From Alicyclobacillus sp. ALC3 (lineage in GTDB: Bacteria > Bacillota > Bacilli > Alicyclobacillales > Alicyclobacillaceae): a DNA stretch of 64,000 nucleotides. This document shows positions 51,177 through 59,843 of this stretch, one piece after another. The notes beneath the pieces are model-generated. The model was not told where the DNA came from, ran no database searches, and saw nothing but the letters and a program-made list of their open reading frames with translations. The translations under genes and the position numbers were made by a program. The stretch spans positions 4,340,001 through 4,404,000 of the forward strand of contig NZ_CP066784.1 of NCBI RefSeq assembly GCF_028751195.1. The letters run 5' to 3'. How positions within the stretch are numbered: the first letter of the stretch is position 1; every line of letters begins with the position of its first letter.

Positions 51177-51587
51177 ATGAACCGTAGATGGGGACTCCTA
51201 GCGGCCGGAATTCTGATGATATCCGTCATGGGAATTGGTGTTGTGTCCCTCGGTGGTCACACGATGGTTCCGAAGGAACAGGATCAAATTATACCGGTAT
51301 CTGCAATGAATTGGCAGAATAATGGCGCGAATGGCCAGCGAATTGTAAAAATTATCGGAGGACATCTTGTGGCCCCGACCCAAGGAGTGGTCTTGACAGA
51401 TACCCACTGCAATCCAGATGCAAAGGGACTAAGCCATTGTCATAACGTGATTCGACTTAAGAATCATCAAACGATCAAGGTCATTGATACTCACAATATA
51501 ATGCATTATGGATGCCTTCGAATTGACGAACCAGTATCTGTGACGCCACTCGGGGCATCTTGGGCACGTGTTACGATAAAAATGTAA
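51177..51587 (+). CDS. small secreted three-Cys protein, copy 2
   Basis: A 136-aa protein with a signal or anchor helix (residues 6-26) lacking a lipobox Cys. The mature part shares with copy 1 (27605) the blocks TDTHCNPDAKGLSHCHN, VIDTHNIMHYGCLRIDE and SWARVTIKM. Three Cys and several His are conserved between the copies, while much of the rest differs, which marks them as functionally important. GGGGGAGAGG precedes the ATG, 52 bases after the lgt-like stop. Family not recognised. Confidence 0.74.
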   Translation: MNRRWGLLAAGILMISVMGIGVVSLGGHTMVPKEQDQIIPVSAMNWQNNGANGQRIVKIIGGHLVAPTQGVVLTDTHCNPDAKGLSHCHNVIRLKNHQTIKVIDTHNIMHYGCLRIDEPVSVTPLGASWARVTIKM

Positions 51588-51689
51588 TCAGAACGAACCA
51601 TGATTGACTCTCCATTTGTTAATATCGCAAACGCCACGACACCCGAAATGCGCACTTTGTCATGGCGCCTCCGCACATTTTATACAAGA

Positions 51690-51711
51690 AGCCCTGCATG
51701 CCAGCAGGGCT
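51690..51711. terminator. bidirectional terminator hairpin
   Basis: Eight-bp perfect stem AGCCCTGC / GCAGGGCT with a six-base loop, between convergent genes. AT-rich sequence lies on both sides. Confidence 0.65.
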
Positions 51712-51713
51712 GA

Positions 51714-53867
51714 TTATTCATGGGCTTTGACACGCAAAAGTCGAATTCCATTCAAGGTAACCAAGACGGACGCTCCCATATCCGCCAGGATTGCCAACCA
51801 CAGTGTTAGCCAGCCTGGAAATACCAACAACACGGCAATGACCTTAACAACCAGCGAAAAACCGATGTTCTGCCGGATGATTCGTAATGCGGCTCGACTT
51901 AACTGGATCGTGAAAGGGAGTTTCGTCAAGTCATCCGCCATGAGTGTAATGTCGGCCGTTTCCATGGCTGTGTCCGTACCCGCTCCACCCATCGCAATTC
52001 CCACTGTAGCTGTGGCAAGGGCCGGCGCATCGTTAATTCCGTCTCCAACCATGGCTACCTTTTCATCCTGGTCAAGGATTTTCTGAACTGTCTCCACCTT
52101 GTCCTGTGGAAGTAATTCAGCGTGGAATTCATCGATCCGAGACATTTCAGCCACCGCTCTTGCTGTGGCGGCATTATCTCCGGTCAACATGATCGTTCGC
52201 TTAATCCCAACTTTTTTGAGTTGCGAAATGACCGTCGGGATGACGTCACGAATCTCGTCGGCTACTGCGATGATTCCCAAAATCCTGTGCCTGGTACCGA
52301 TGATCATGGCCGTCTTGCCTTCATTTTGAAGAGAGGACACACGCTGCGATACGTCGTCCAATCGAAGTTCCAATTCATCGAATAGCTTCATGTTGCCAAT
52401 GTAGTAGGTCTCACTTTCAATGACACCCCGAACGCCTCGTCCAGTGAGCGCTGTGACGTCCTCCGCTGCTTGAATCCGAATGAATTGCTTTTCACCCGCT
52501 TGAACAATGGCTTTGGCCAGCGGATGTTCGGACCTTATTTCCAGATTGCTGGCTATCTGAAGCAAGTTCGTTTTAGTGATTCCATCAAAGGGAATGACAT
52601 CCGTAACGATTGGACGACCCTTTGTGAGGGTTCCGGTTTTATCAAACGCTATAGCCTTGAGAGAACCCGCTTGTTCCAGGTAGATTCCGCCTTTAATCAG
52701 AACCCCGTTCCGGGCCGCACTACTGATGGCACTGACAATGGCCACCGGAGTGGAGACCACGAGCGCACATGGGCAAGAGACCACAAGAAGGGCAAGTCCT
52801 CGGTAAATCCACGGTCCCCAGGGGTATCCCATGACCAGCGGCGGAAGGAAGACAATGAATACGGCCAACGTCAAGACAATGGGGGTGTAGATGGCCGCAA
52901 AACGATCCACGAACGCTTGTGAAGGCGCACGTTTCGTTTGCGCTTCTTCGACCAAATGAATGATTTTTGCGATGGTCGTATCTTCTACACGCTTGGTGAC
53001 TTCAATTTCCAGGGAGCCATTGGTATTGAGCGTCCCGGCAAATACTTCGGCTCCGGGTCCCTTATCGGCGGGTACAGATTCCCCGGTGATGGCCGCCTCG
53101 TTGATCGCCGATTCACCCTTTATGATTAGGCCGTCCATAGCAATCTTCTCACCGGGGCGAATAATCAAGGTATCTCCAATTTCCACTTCATCGACGGGAA
53201 CTTCCATCTCGACAGGTAAAGCAAATTCTCCCACGGGCCGCCGTATCCTGGCCACCTTCGGTGCAATATCCATCAAATCTCGGATGGATTTACGAGCCTT
53301 TTCCATACTCCAGGCTTCCAGAAGTTCTGAGACGGAGTAAAGAAAGGCAACGGTGGCTCCTTCTTCCCATTTTCCAATCGCCATCGCCCCGATGATGGCC
53401 GTGGTCATCAACACACTCATATTGAAATCGAGCTTGGGAAGAGCGTACCAAGCTTTGCGAGCATTTCCCCATCCGCCACTGACGATGGCTATCAGGTAGA
53501 GGGGAAGGAACACGCTCTCTGGAGCATGAAGATGTTGAGACAGAAAGGCAACGAGAAGCACTACGCCGGAAATAATCGTGCGAATCAATTCCCAGTCTAC
53601 ATGCCGCTCACTGCGACCTTGCTGTGCTTGTGTTGCACCTTCCGGTAAAATCCGGTAATTCTCTTTCTTAGCCTCCTGAAGAACCTGTTCAATCGTTACT
53701 TCACCTTCAATTGTAATTTTACCAGCAGTGGGATTGAGAACCGCCCTGGCCACGCCAGGAAGAGCCGCTACATTCTTCTCGAACTTGGCGGCGCAGTCCA
53801 GTCAGGTGATTCCTTCCACTCGGAACACCGTCTTTTTCAGTCTTGTCGTAACTTCCGTAGCAGTCAC
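51714..53867 (-). CDS. cadA: CadA-like heavy-metal P1B-type ATPase with in-frame TGA at the HMA CxxC
   Basis: A Cd/Zn/Pb-type exporter. Conserved parts: LLVVSCPCALVVSTPVAI with the membrane [15 protein letters not shown] with the phosphorylated Asp, SEHPLAKAI and [16 protein letters not shown]. The natural start is GTG 53867, whose GTGA overlaps the stop of the cadC-like gene, with GGGAGGG upstream. Codons 1-21 code the first strand of an HMA domain (VFRVEGIT), codon 22 is TGA (53802-53804), and the frame continues LDCAAKFEKNVAALPGV. In relatives the motif is G-x-x-Cys-x-x-Cys-Ala, so TGA stands exactly at the first Cys. Reading through gives 717 codons. Without read-through only a short peptide results, or a pump lacking most of the HMA domain if translation restarts near GTG 53753. 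Nonsense mutation, sequence error or selenocysteine are all possible. Confidence 0.8.
53764..53792 (-). other. possible SECIS-like hairpin downstream of the TGA
   Basis: Within the mRNA, starting nine bases after the TGA: an outer 5-bp stem GCCGC/GCGGC and an inner 4-bp stem GUUC/GAAU with the loop GAGAA, separated by a small mismatched region. Distance and size are within the range of bacterial SECIS elements, but short GC stems are common by chance, so this is weak evidence. Confidence 0.25.
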
Positions 53868-54259
53868 TTGGTATCCCTCCCTTCCACAAATGACATACTG
53901 TCTAATGTTTCCCGGATAAAGCCTTTGATATGGGGGTTTGCCAGCCGGTAATAAACCAACTTCCCATTCTTTCGGTATTTGGCAAGCCCCATATGGTGTA
54001 AGAGCCGTAGATGGTACGATGCTGTGGCTTTACTGCTCCCAATCACAGCAGCCACATCACACACACAAAGTTCCGCTTCACTGAGCGCATAGACAATCTT
54101 GGCTCGTGTATCATCGGCCAAGGCTTTGAATATGAAGACAATGTTGCTCACCTGATCCAGGTGTGGCTTGATACGATTAACCACCTCGGTATTTATACAA
54201 TCCACTTGACAAACGGGGACGTCGTGTTCGAATCGTTCTGAAGTAGGTACTTTTTTCAA
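53864..54259 (-). CDS. cadC: CadC/SmtB-type ArsR-family metal repressor
   Basis: About 131 aa. Winged helix with the alpha-3 metal motif ELCVCDVA (two Cys, as Cys58/Cys60 in CadC) and an N-terminal Cys pair (VCQVDC) that completes the Cd/Pb site in CadC. Recognition helix: SSKATASYHLRLLHHMGLA. The best start is TTG 54259 with GAGGTG upstream; a TTG at 54280 would lie inside the operator. The stop overlaps the ATPase start (GTGA), so the pair is co-translated. It represses the operon until Cd, Pb or Zn binds. Confidence 0.88.
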   Translation of the reverse strand: MKKVPTSERFEHDVPVCQVDCINTEVVNRIKPHLDQVSNIVFIFKALADDTRAKIVYALSEAELCVCDVAAVIGSSKATASYHLRLLHHMGLAKYRKNGKLVYYRLANPHIKGFIRETLDSMSFVEGRDTK

Positions 54260-54276
54260 ATGGCACACCTCATCAT

Positions 54277-54292
54277 TCAAATATTCACTTGA
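54277..54292 (-). promoter_or_regulatory. ArsR/CadC-type operator of cadC-cadA
   Basis: TCAAATATTCACTTGA is a dyad (TCAA / TTGA around eight bases) of the ArsR/CadC class. On the minus strand a -10-like TATAAC lies just upstream at 54294-54299, so the site overlaps the expected transcription start of cadC. Confidence 0.6.
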
Positions 54293-54299
54293 TCGTTAT

Positions 54300-54686
54300 A
54301 CCATCATCATATACGTAGGATGTCTTTTCTGCAATAGCCTTGCGATTCGGAAATGGATTGAGGAGGATCCGAGTGGTAAGTCAGACCACAGTGTTTTTTG
54401 AAATGTGCATTAGATGTAGAGATCGCCACCGTCATACGTGGACTATGTGCGGCAGTTTTATAACGGAAGGGGAGGCGGCTGGACGTTTATAATTCCAATC
54501 CGCTGAACCAAAACGACATTTACAGGAGGCAGTAGCCACAAAACCTGCTATGCAACCTTGATTGACTCACGAACCTCGGCTTGATTAAGATGCTTGAGAG
54601 GTCGTGATTGGTACGGGTTCCACCTGCTAATTCAACGATAGCAGCAAGAGCTTGTTCTAAAAGTCGCCCCCTTCTTACAACAAGAA
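54300..54686. other. gene-free region
   Basis: About 390 bases between the cadC promoter and the end of the ynfA-type gene. No coding frame, repeat or strong hairpin recognised. Confidence 0.4.
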
Positions 54687-55007
54687 CTACCTTTTTAAGA
54701 GCATAACGAATACGCCTACCAGACAAATTGCCGCACCTATCCATTCACTCAAGTCAGGGAACCGCTTATCAATGAACCGGCCCCAGAGTACAGCCATTGT
54801 TATGAAAATCCCACCATAGGCGGCGTACGTCTTGCCAAACGAAAATTCTTGGCGAGTGGCAAGTACACCATACAAAATCATGATAACTGCACCGACAATT
54901 CCGACCCAAAGTGGCTTCCCATTTTTTAGCCATTGCCAAATAAGATACCCTCCGCCAATCTCGGCTAGACCTGCCAAAATAAACAAAAATATCGCTCTGA
55001 TTATCAT
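54687..55007 (-). CDS. YnfA/UPF0060-family small membrane protein
   Basis: A 106-aa protein with four membrane helices. The sequence [20 protein letters not shown] in helix 1-2 and [16 protein letters not shown] in helix 3 are the signatures of the UPF0060 (YnfA) family, relatives of small multidrug exporters. ATG 55007 has CGGAG upstream. It follows the MATE gene by 20 bases as last gene of the zinc operon. Some relatives confer metal or drug tolerance; role here unknown. Confidence 0.85.
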   Translation of the reverse strand: MIIRAIFLFILAGLAEIGGGYLIWQWLKNGKPLWVGIVGAVIMILYGVLATRQEFSFGKTYAAYGGIFITMAVLWGRFIDKRFPDLSEWIGAAICLVGVFVMLLKR

Positions 55008-55027
55008 TTTGTATCTCCGATCCTTAC

Positions 55028-56374
55028 CTACGTCAATACACGAATCCAGTTCATCTTGTTCCTGTACCATGCAAACAACAATGCCCTAAGTGCATTGTCA
55101 ACAGCAATACTTGCCCATACGGCAGGAAGCCCCAATCCCAACTTCCAAGCGAATACGTACACCCCAAGTGTCCTCACAATCCATATTCCAATCGTCGTGA
55201 CGATCATCGGGTACTTACTGTTCCCACCTGCCTGAATGGCCGCTGTATCAACTAAGACGGCTGCTAAAAATGGTTGCGATACGATATCAATCGCTAGGAT
55301 GATGGTCAATAAATGGATAACTCGTTGATTATGCGTAAAAAGCAAACCAAACCAAGGGCTCGTTGCACATAAAATTGCTGTTACGGCCGTCATGAACACT
55401 GCCGATTGGATATAACTTGCCCTCCGATATGCAAGCGCATCAGACTCGTTTCCACTACCTATTGCCTGTCCAATCGTCGTTGTGGCAGCCGTGGCAAACC
55501 CGCCGCCAATTGTATATGCGAAAGTGGTGACCGTCCCCGCAATATTGTGTGTGGCATATACATCAACACCCATTCGTACGATCAGCCCAAAATAAATGAC
55601 TTGACCTAGCCGCATAGAGAGTCGCTCAATCGCTGCGGGAATGGCAAATTTAATCATGCTGAAGACTAAGGTTTTACGGAACACAACATCCTTTCGGGTA
55701 AGCGCCAATGTTTCTACTTGACGGGACTTGATCCACAGCCGGACAGATGCATACACCCGAGCCAGAATCATCGCCCAGCCCGCACCGGCAATGCCCCATC
55801 CCGGAATCGGTCCAACCCCGAAGATAAGTACGTAGTCCAGGATGACATGCACTACATTCATCTCTAACCCTACACGAAGCGGTGTTTTAGTGTCGCCGAT
55901 TGCTCGGAACGATGCCGACTGGGCGGTGAACAGTGCGATGAGCGGAGAAAGACCCAAGACTGTTCGGAAGTAAGGGAAAGCTGTCCGTTGAAGTTGTCCG
56001 TGTGCCCCCATGATGTGCAGTAATGGGGTAGCCAGGACGACGGAAATCACGCCTAATACGACTCCAATTGCAACAGCTATCACGAGTCCGTGCCAGACAG
56101 CTGATCGGCCACGTTCATTGTCTTTGGCCCCGATTGCCCGAGACAGGAATACGGACAAAGCGGCGGATATGGCAATGAACACGCCGATGAACGTCATGCT
56201 GTAAACGTTTGTTACACCAACCGCATCAATCGCAACCAGGCCTAATTTGGCTATGAAAAATGTGTCCACGACGCCGAGTAGGTTTTGCAAATACGCTTCT
56301 CCGATAGCCGGCCAGGCAATGGAGAACACTCGTTTGCTGGCAACAGATAAATTCAAGACCACATTCAACCCCAT
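55028..56374 (-). CDS. MATE-family efflux transporter
   Basis: About 448 aa with twelve membrane helices in two homologous halves. Family signs: [20 protein letters not shown] in helix 1, the [20 protein letters not shown] block, and [18 protein letters not shown] in the second half. MATE proteins export drugs or organic cations using Na+ or H+ gradients. The start is not certain: ATG 56374 lies in the SD-like GGAG stretch, and TTG 56368 is better spaced from it. It follows the zinc-ribbon gene, 61 bases on. Confidence 0.87.
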   Translation of the reverse strand: MGLNVVLNLSVASKRVFSIAWPAIGEAYLQNLLGVVDTFFIAKLGLVAIDAVGVTNVYSMTFIGVFIAISAALSVFLSRAIGAKDNERGRSAVWHGLVIAVAIGVVLGVISVVLATPLLHIMGAHGQLQRTAFPYFRTVLGLSPLIALFTAQSASFRAIGDTKTPLRVGLEMNVVHVILDYVLIFGVGPIPGWGIAGAGWAMILARVYASVRLWIKSRQVETLALTRKDVVFRKTLVFSMIKFAIPAAIERLSMRLGQVIYFGLIVRMGVDVYATHNIAGTVTTFAYTIGGGFATAATTTIGQAIGSGNESDALAYRRASYIQSAVFMTAVTAILCATSPWFGLLFTHNQRVIHLLTIILAIDIVSQPFLAAVLVDTAAIQAGGNSKYPMIVTTIGIWIVRTLGVYVFAWKLGLGLPAVWASIAVDNALRALLFAWYRNKMNWIRVLT

Positions 56375-56435
56375 CTCCAAATGCTGTCTAAATATCCCGA
56401 ATGACACGGGAAATACTCCGAAAGGGTTTCGAGTT

Positions 56436-56795
56436 TTAGAGTTTCTGACCACAGGCAGGGCAAAATGATGCATTGGTCGGTACGTCCGCTCCACAATTTG
56501 AACATTGGACTGGCTTTGGCTTCAGGTTTGTTCCACACTGGGAACAAAAGTTACTGGAAACTTCGTTTGCCCACCCACACGCTGGACATTTTGTAACCGC
56601 TACAGAGCGTTGAGGGTTTTGTGCTCCTTCACGGTATGGCTCGCCCCGGTGACGATCATGATGATGGTCTTCATGGTGACCATGATGCTCATGAGAATGT
56701 TCCTCATGATGTCCTCCGTGGTGTCCTCCATGATGCCCGCCATGGTGATTTCCGTGATGACCTCCGCCAAACAATTCTCTAAAAAAGTCCGACAT
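56436..56795 (-). CDS. His-rich protein with two zinc ribbons
   Basis: A 119-aa soluble protein. Residues 10-52 are almost pure His/Gly/Glu with GHHG repeats, a strong metal-binding tract like those of nickel and zinc buffers. Then come two zinc ribbons: CPACGWANEVSSNFCSQCG and CSNCGADVPTNASFCPACG. GGGGGGAG precedes the ATG, 15 bases after the CDF gene. It likely stores or passes Zn (or Ni/Co) to the exporter; inference from composition and position. Confidence 0.75.
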   Translation of the reverse strand: MSDFFRELFGGGHHGNHHGGHHGGHHGGHHEEHSHEHHGHHEDHHHDRHRGEPYREGAQNPQRSVAVTKCPACGWANEVSSNFCSQCGTNLKPKPVQCSNCGADVPTNASFCPACGQKL

Positions 56796-56810
56796 TCTGG
56801 CTCTCCCCCC

Positions 56811-57773
56811 TTAGTGGTAATGTGCCATTTCCATCGTGGCACAGAGTTCTGAATTATCATGTGGATGCTGTATGTCTTCCATCTGCACCGTGACATGCCC
56901 AATCCCCAGGTGAACCATACGATGCTCTAAGTTCTGTAAAATACACTGACTGTCCCGAATGGACATCTCTCCGTCTAACACGACGTGACAGGACAATGCG
57001 TTTTTCCCACTTGTGATACTCCATACGTGAACGTCATGCACATCCCGTACACCCGAAACAGCTTTTATTTCATGAATGACCTTCGATAAGTCGATTCCCT
57101 TCGGAGTGCCTTCCATCAGAACTCCGACCGTTTGCTGCACGATCCGCCAAGCGCCTGATGCAATCAGCAAAGCAATGAGGACACTCAAGATTGGGTCGAC
57201 CACATACCATCCTGTGGCCATGATGATGACCCCACCTACAATGACCCCGGCCGAAGCTGCTGCGTCCCCAAGCATGTGCAGAACGGCACTTTTCACGTTG
57301 ATGTCTTCTTCCTTGCGCATACCAAAACCAAGATAAAGATTCATCAACAAACCGATACCTGCACTGATGAACATCCATGTCGGCGTGACCTGCTCAGGAC
57401 GCTGAAACCGTCCATACGCTTCCCACAAAATCCAGATGGTGATGAGAATCAGGGTGATCCCATTGATGAGCGCCGCCAAAATCCCTGCCCTGTGGTAACC
57501 GTATGTCATCTTTTGGTTTGAGGGTTTTTCAGCTTGTTTTATCGCAAACCAGGAAAGTGCAATGGCTGCGATATCTGTAAGCACATGGCCAGCGTCGGCC
57601 AATAGGGCCAGGCTGTGTGACAGCAGGCCACCAATTATCTCGGCCATCAAAATCACCAACGTTAGGAAAAACGCTGCTCTCATTTTTTCGGCGGGTGCGT
57701 GACTGTGAAACACATCCCTGTGATCGTGATCGTGATCATGGCCTTGGTCCTGAATCTCATTACCTCTACTCAT
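56811..57773 (-). CDS. CDF-family Zn/Cd/Co exporter (CzcD-like)
   Basis: A 320-aa cation diffusion facilitator. A His/Asp N terminus (GHDHDHDHRDVFHSH) is followed by six helices with the metal sites HSLALLADAGHVLTDIAAI (helix 2) and SAVLHMLGDAAASAGVIVGG (helix 5), each with the H-x3-D or D-x3-D type layout of Zn exporters. The C-terminal cytoplasmic domain has DVHDVHVWSITSGKN. It exchanges cytoplasmic Zn for protons. ATG 57773 overlaps the stop of the arsR-type gene by eight bases, with GGAGAGAG upstream. Confidence 0.92.
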   Translation of the reverse strand: MSRGNEIQDQGHDHDHDHRDVFHSHAPAEKMRAAFFLTLVILMAEIIGGLLSHSLALLADAGHVLTDIAAIALSWFAIKQAEKPSNQKMTYGYHRAGILAALINGITLILITIWILWEAYGRFQRPEQVTPTWMFISAGIGLLMNLYLGFGMRKEEDINVKSAVLHMLGDAAASAGVIVGGVIIMATGWYVVDPILSVLIALLIASGAWRIVQQTVGVLMEGTPKGIDLSKVIHEIKAVSGVRDVHDVHVWSITSGKNALSCHVVLDGEMSIRDSQCILQNLEHRMVHLGIGHVTVQMEDIQHPHDNSELCATMEMAHYH

Positions 57774-58158
57774 AGACACTCTCTCCATCACTTTCTACAT
57801 GTGTAATATGATCGATTCCCATTTGCAACAAGCCAACAATATGGGCGTCGTCACATGTGTAATACACCATATTGCCATCTCGCCTGTTTTTCACAATGCG
57901 TAATGTCCGCAAGTACCGTAACTGATGGGATACAGCCGATTGTGTCATACCCAGGACTTCTGCCAAATCACAGACACACAGTTCTCGCCGAGTCAGATTG
58001 TGCAGAATGCGAATTCGTGTGGGGTCTGCCAGTGCCTTAAATGACTCGGACAAACTTTGCACGGTCGCAAGACTAAGCTGCTTTGGTAAACAGTCTGCCA
58101 CAGCCTCCGCATGGACAAGTTGACCATCGCAACAATCGTGTTGTAAATTGACTTCCAC
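57766..58158 (-). CDS. ArsR-family metal repressor of the CDF operon
   Basis: About 130 aa. The motif RRELCVCDLAEVLGMTQSAV holds the alpha-3 Cys pair, and SHQLRYLRTLRIV is the recognition helix; His and Asp near the C terminus (CDDAHIVGLLQMGIDH) match the alpha-5 site of zinc sensors such as CzrA, so it may have both sites. The N-terminal His/Cys cluster (HDCCDGQ) resembles CadC/CmtR relatives. GTG 58158 has AAAGGTGG upstream. First gene of the operon with CDF, zinc ribbon, MATE and ynfA-type genes. Confidence 0.88.
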   Translation of the reverse strand: MEVNLQHDCCDGQLVHAEAVADCLPKQLSLATVQSLSESFKALADPTRIRILHNLTRRELCVCDLAEVLGMTQSAVSHQLRYLRTLRIVKNRRDGNMVYYTCDDAHIVGLLQMGIDHITHVESDGESVYE

Positions 58159-58175
58159 AAGGAATACCACCTTTA

Positions 58176-58197
58176 TGAACATATACTCATATATTCA
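58176..58197 (-). promoter_or_regulatory. ArsR/CzrA-type operator of the CDF operon
   Basis: A 22-base dyad: TGAACATAT, a four-base centre ACTC, then ATATATTCA. It matches the TGAA-N-TTCA layout of zinc-sensing ArsR proteins and lies 18 bases ahead of the gene start, where promoter and start point are expected. Confidence 0.68.
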
Positions 58198-58752
58198 TCA
58201 TACCAACGGACATCGAAATGTAAACATGACCCTAAGACTCACTTTCGAGGCCACGGGGGTGCCGAAGGAGAGTGAGACAAGTAGAAAATCTCGTCATGGT
58301 GTTGTAGGAATTGCTCGTAGTGACGGTCTCGATTCTGGTCGTAGAAATCCATGAACTTTGGACTCGAACAAAAGCTGTATCAAGTATACTATGGCTTGGT
58401 TTAGCCGTCATTTCAATTCCCACTCGTGTCCATTCTTAGATGAAACGACAAATTGGCGCTACCATCAGCAGTATGGCTTTAATAGTGGATAGATCGCGTC
58501 TCGTTTGTGGTTATATGGACTGAACTGCAGTTGTCGCAGTGACATTGACGACGTGGTTCGGCTGGTGGTGGGCCGATTCCATAGGTGCCTTAGTACTTTC
58601 TTGAATTTGTTGTTCGGACAGCGAACCAAGCCCTTAAGGAGGCCAGAGGTTAGACGATTGACTGAATTCGCAAGTCGCTTCAATCAAATGCTGTATGCAT
58701 TTGTATGCAAATGAATGCTCGACTGGTATACTTAGTTTGGGAGGTGATCCCC
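58198..58752. other. gene-free region between divergent operons
   Basis: About 550 bases with no coding frame I can support. The right end (58690-58720) contains repeated ATGCATTTG/ATGCAAATG-like words, which could be a regulatory site for the following small gene. Confidence 0.4.
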
Positions 58753-58995
58753 ATGCCAGAGACATTTCGCAGGGGGAAAATTGAGGATTTCATCCGGCGG
58801 TTGCAGGTTCGAAAGGATATTTTGAAGAAGCAGTTGGAGCAGCAGGAATTTCAAGACCAACAGCAATACATCAAGGGACAGATCTATGCTGTGGATACCA
58901 TCCTTCAAGAATTGGAGGCGGAATTTCGCACCAGTGGTCCATATGGGCGTACGATGAGAGGTTGCCGTATGCGGGAAATGAAGGCGGACCCGTAA
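58753..58995 (+). CDS. small coiled-coil protein, 80 aa
   Basis: Soluble, helical, rich in Gln and charged residues (FIRRLQVRKDILKKQLEQQE, then QIYAVDTILQELEAEF). One Cys near the C terminus. GGGAGGTGATC precedes the ATG. Probably a short coiled coil; no family recognised. Same direction as the following SHOCT gene. Confidence 0.62.
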   Translation: MPETFRRGKIEDFIRRLQVRKDILKKQLEQQEFQDQQQYIKGQIYAVDTILQELEAEFRTSGPYGRTMRGCRMREMKADP

Positions 58996-59073
58996 ATCGG
59001 GGTCATGTACGTGTACATGTTCCATTCGGTTCTGTGATAAATTGACTTCCAGTTAAGGAAAGGGTGACTGAAC

Positions 59074-59310
59074 ATGATGATGTTTCCCATGGCCTTCGGC
59101 TTCATGTGGATGATCATCCCGATTCTCTTGTTTACTCTTGGGGTTGCAGTGTTGTTATGGGTTGGAGTTCGAGTGTTTCGCCGCGTTTTTACCGATCACT
59201 TCAGTAATTCGGAAAGAACGGCCGTTCGCATTTTGCAGGAGCGATACGCCAGAGGTGAAATTGACGAAGAGGAGTACCACTCGCGGATGAAACACCTGAA
59301 AGAAAACTGA
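59074..59310 (+). CDS. SHOCT-domain membrane protein
   Basis: A 78-aa protein with a Met/Phe-rich N terminus, one or two membrane helices (residues 6-34) and a SHOCT tail (LQERYARGEIDEEEYHSRMK). AAGGAAAGG precedes the ATG. Third SHOCT protein of the window, here ahead of an ArsR/P-ATPase pair. Role unknown. Confidence 0.75.
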   Translation: MMMFPMAFGFMWMIIPILLFTLGVAVLLWVGVRVFRRVFTDHFSNSERTAVRILQERYARGEIDEEEYHSRMKHLKEN

Positions 59311-59357
59311 ACCGCGGTATTGTTTTGGCTCGATGTCACTCTGGGCCACGAAAGTCC

Positions 59358-59393
59358 TTGACATATCATGTCGTCGCATCAATAATATTTGAT
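59358..59393 (+). promoter_or_regulatory. promoter with ArsR-type operator, arsR/P-ATPase unit
   Basis: -35 TTGACA (59358-59363) and -10 AATAAT (59381-59386), 17 bases apart. The perfect dyad ATCAATAATATTTGAT (59378-59393) covers the -10, the position expected for ArsR repression. The gene starts at 59412. Confidence 0.7.
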
Positions 59394-59411
59394 GACAGGA
59401 GGTACGCAACG

Positions 59412-59771
59412 ATGCTGGGTGATTGCAACAAGAACAATACGTGCACTACGGAAATTCCTCGAATTCACCGTGGTGAAATTCCCCTTCTGGAAGGTGCGCA
59501 AGTACGGGCAGTCACAAGCGTTGCCAAGGCTCTTGCTGATCCAATTCGTGTGCAAATGGTATATTTGCTCTCTAGGAATAAAGACTTTTGTACATGCGAA
59601 TTCGAAGAGATACTGGAACTGTCTCAATCCAAGGTATCCTATCACTTGAAACAACTCTTGGACGCTGGGATTGTAACAAGGGAGATCCATGGTTCCTGGA
59701 GTCACTATCGTCTTGTAGATAACGAATTATTAAATTATCTTGAGATTTGTAATGTGTTGGTAACCGGGTAA
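59412..59771 (+). CDS. ArsR-family metal repressor
   Basis: About 119 aa. Alpha-3 motif NKDFCTCEFEEIL with Cys-x-Cys, as in arsenic and Cd/Pb sensors, and an N-terminal Cys pair (GDCNKNNTCTTE). Recognition region LSQSKVSYHLKQLLDAGIV. AGGAGG precedes ATG 59412. It is followed 72 bases later by a P-type ATPase, so it probably senses the metal that pump exports. Confidence 0.87.
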   Translation: MLGDCNKNNTCTTEIPRIHRGEIPLLEGAQVRAVTSVAKALADPIRVQMVYLLSRNKDFCTCEFEEILELSQSKVSYHLKQLLDAGIVTREIHGSWSHYRLVDNELLNYLEICNVLVTG

Positions 59772-59843
59772 AATTCGAGTTTTGTTTTGCCTATTATATC
59801 AAATTATCTTGTTAAACAAATCAATTTGATAGGAGTGAGCACG

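Noticed and set aside
51604-53340. Several plus-strand open frames opposite the CadA-like gene
   Set aside because: Ser/Pro/Ile-rich products typical of antisense reading of an ATPase gene; the minus strand carries all P-type motifs.
58465-58714. Overlapping frames on both strands in the gap before the coiled-coil gene
   Set aside because: No ribosome site or family resemblance; composition not protein-like.
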